From Amycolatopsis marina (GTDB lineage Bacteria; Actinomycetota; Actinomycetes; Mycobacteriales; Pseudonocardiaceae), in contig NZ_FOKG01000016.1 in NCBI RefSeq assembly GCF_900111885.1, positions 68,025-132,024 of the forward strand: a stretch of DNA of 64,000 nucleotides, read 5' to 3'. The notes under the pieces were generated by a model, which was not told the origin of the DNA, ran no database searches, and worked only from the letters and a program-made list of their open reading frames with translations. Each line of letters starts with the position of its first letter. The stretch's first letter is position 1. The translations under genes were made by a program, and so were the position numbers. Positions 62,431 through 64,000 of this stretch are shown piece by piece.

Positions 62431-64000
62431 TCAGTAGGAGAGGCCTGTTCCGTACGGATAGAGGCCGCCGATGGTGACCGGCAGCCGCCCCTCCGGTGAG
62501 GCGTCCCCGACGAGCACATCAGCGAGGCCTGTCAGAACCGTCTCGGGCAGTACGGCATTGACATTGAGGGCGTAGGTCGCGATCGCGGCACCAGCCTGCT
62601 CCGTGCCGGCAAGATCGTAGGGAATGCCCAGCGATACCGCGACCACCGGCTTGCCGTTCGCGATCAGCGCGTCGACGAGTTCCTGCTGCTCGGGAGGCAT
62701 ACTGGAAAAGGTGTAGGTGAGCGCGATGGCCACATCAGACTGTCGTGCTCGGTCTGCGGCATCATCGATCGCTTCCGCGCCGGGTCGCCGTGGTGTCTCG
62801 GTAGCCGTGACGGACAGTCCGCGCCCGGCCAGGTTCGCGGCTAGTTCCTCCGCTTGCTCCGGCCCCACGACAGCGACGTCGGCGTCGCTGCCGGCGAGTG
62901 GAAGCAGGTCATCGTTCTTCACCATGGTGATGCTTCGCTGACCGATCCGCGTGGCCTCGGCCATATGCCGCGCACTGCCGGCAACCTCGTCGGCGCTTCG
63001 CGGGTCCGCCCAACGGTCAGTGAACAATCCGTAGTCACATTTGGTGCGCAGGATTCGCAGCACAGACTCATCGATGCGGCTTCCCGGGATTCGGCCGGAT
63101 ATCACCGAGTCGTAGATCGCCTTCGCGGTCACCTCGGCGGTATCGCCTGCGAGGATCACGTCCGCGCCTGCTTCGATCGCCATCACCGCGGCGTCTCCGG
63201 TCCCCCACCGTTCACTGATCGCGCGCATCCCCATCCCGTCGGTGATCACCAGTCCGTCGAACCCCATGTCCTGCCGGAGCAGACCCGTAAGTACGTCGTG
63301 CGACAGAGTCGCCGGTAGTTCGTCGTCGACGGCTTCCACCACGACATGGGAAGTCATGATCGAGTCGAGCCCGGCGTCGATGGCGTGCTGGAATGGCTTG
63401 AGATGCACCTGTTCGAGAGTCTGGCGGTCGAAGGTCACCGTGGGCAGATCCAGGTGCGAGTCGGTGGCGGTGTCGCCGTGCCCGGGAAAGTGCTTGGCCG
63501 AGGCCAGCACATTCTCCTCCTGTTGTGCCACGGCATAGGCCGTCACGTGCTCGGCCACGAGGTCCGGATCCTCTCCGAAGGACCGCACGCCGATCACCGG
63601 GTTCGCAGGATTTGTGTTCACGTCGGCGACCGGCATGAAATTCCAGTTGACCCCCATCGCCGCCGCCTCGGCCCCCGTGATTTCACCGGCGGTGGCGCTG
63701 TCCTCGACGTTCCTCGTCGCGCCGAGTCCCATCGGGTAAGCGATCGGTGTGGCATCAGGAACCTGCTGCTCGGCACCGTTCTCCATGTCCGCGCCGATCA
63801 ACAGCGGCACACCGGTCCCGGACTCGGCTGCCCAGGACTGCATCTGGTTCGTGTACCGAGCGACATTGTCGGCTGCCCCGCCCCGATTCTGGATGATCCA
63901 CGAGCCGAATCCCCATTCCTCGATCTGCCTGCGAACCCCGTCGCCGGGCATCGAGCCCCCGCTACTGGGCTGCGACATCACCAGTTGGCCGATTCGGTGC
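62431..64000 (-). CDS. Glycoside hydrolase family 3 enzyme, 5' end outside the window
   Basis: More than 520 residues of a GH3 protein. Reading in from the window edge it begins IGQLVMSQPSSGG, matching the start of the family's barrel domain. It has LLIGADMENG, the His motif KHFPGHGDT, the nucleophile Asp in VITDGMGMRA, and a C-terminal alpha/beta sandwich (SITMVKNDDLLPLAG). The pattern is of beta-N-acetylhexosaminidase (NagZ) or similar. Its N-terminus and any signal peptide lie beyond 64000. Confidence 0.9.
   Translation of the reverse strand, partial: HRIGQLVMSQPSSGGSMPGDGVRRQIEEWGFGSWIIQNRGGAADNVARYTNQMQSWAAESGTGVPLLIGADMENGAEQQVPDATPIAYPMGLGATRNVEDSATAGEITGAEAAAMGVNWNFMPVADVNTNPANPVIGVRSFGEDPDLVAEHVTAYAVAQQEENVLASAKHFPGHGDTATDSHLDLPTVTFDRQTLEQVHLKPFQHAIDAGLDSIMTSHVVVEAVDDELPATLSHDVLTGLLRQDMGFDGLVITDGMGMRAISERWGTGDAAVMAIEAGADVILAGDTAEVTAKAIYDSVISGRIPGSRIDESVLRILRTKCDYGLFTDRWADPRSADEVAGSARHMAEATRIGQRSITMVKNDDLLPLAGSDADVAVVGPEQAEELAANLAGRGLSVTATETPRRPGAEAIDDAADRARQSDVAIALTYTFSSMPPEQQELVDALIANGKPVVAVSLGIPYDLAGTEQAGAAIATYALNVNAVLPETVLTGLADVLVGDASPEGRLPVTIGGLYPYGTGLSY

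Noticed and set aside
1-64000. CRISPR arrays, rRNA genes or intact insertion sequences
   Set aside because: No regularly spaced repeat array, rRNA-like sequence or transposase with terminal repeats was seen anywhere in the window.

Overview
The window is high-GC actinobacterial chromosome, most likely Pseudonocardiaceae or a close relative. This rests on the codon bias, many GTG starts, and the order uvrB - coaE - rpsA - polA - branched-chain-type ABC transporter - ANTAR regulator (pdtaR), which is a familiar actinobacterial core neighbourhood. No species can be named from the sequence alone.

Left chromosomal part (1-23.3 kb): uvrB, a DUF402 gene, a coaE fused to a GrpB-like domain, rpsA, a methyltransferase/acetyltransferase pair, a TetR-controlled YhgE/Pip membrane operon with a clear 24-bp palindromic operator, a VOC/AraC pair, polA, a hotdog thioesterase, a five-gene livKHMGF-type importer and pdtaR. 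It ends at a tRNA-Leu(CAA) gene.

Genomic island (about 23.3-54.0 kb): a tyrosine integrase lies next to the tRNA, and the last 38 bp of the tRNA recur exactly at 53963-54000, so these are attL and attR of a 30.7-kb island. The left 4 kb is decayed cargo: a frameshifted aminoglycoside phosphotransferase-like gene, an ADP-ribosylglycohydrolase fragment, a peptidase remnant and a toxin/DUF6247 pair. The rest is a complete Dpd system (7-deazaguanine in DNA) in two convergent, translationally coupled operons. The rightward operon is dpdE-F-G-H-I-J-K-D, the predicted restriction machinery. The leftward operon is queC-queE-queD-folE2-dpdC-dpdB2-dpdA-dpdB1. It makes preQ0 from GTP, inserts it into DNA through the TGT-like DpdA, and probably converts it to the amido form through DpdC. 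Two DpdB (DGQHR) paralogues flank DpdA. A 137-bp direct repeat (five mismatches) brackets the Dpd part and its right copy abuts attR, so the Dpd segment looks like a separate element that joined an older one at the same tRNA. An integrase remnant just outside attR suggests a third element.

Right chromosomal part (54.1-64 kb): a PhoX-type phosphatase divergent from phoD, a secreted endonuclease/exonuclease/phosphatase-family protein, a 2-oxoacid dehydrogenase E1-alpha/E1-beta/lipoyl-protein operon with no E2 gene beside it, an IclR regulator, and the start-truncated end of a family 3 glycoside hydrolase running off the window.

The main biological point is the self-contained DNA-modification and restriction island. 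It brings its own nucleobase biosynthesis, modification enzymes and helicase/nuclease effectors into a host that need not otherwise make preQ0. The Dpd family is already described. The less usual parts here are the duplicated DpdB, the convergent operon layout, the FolE2 supply gene and the repeat-bounded nesting.
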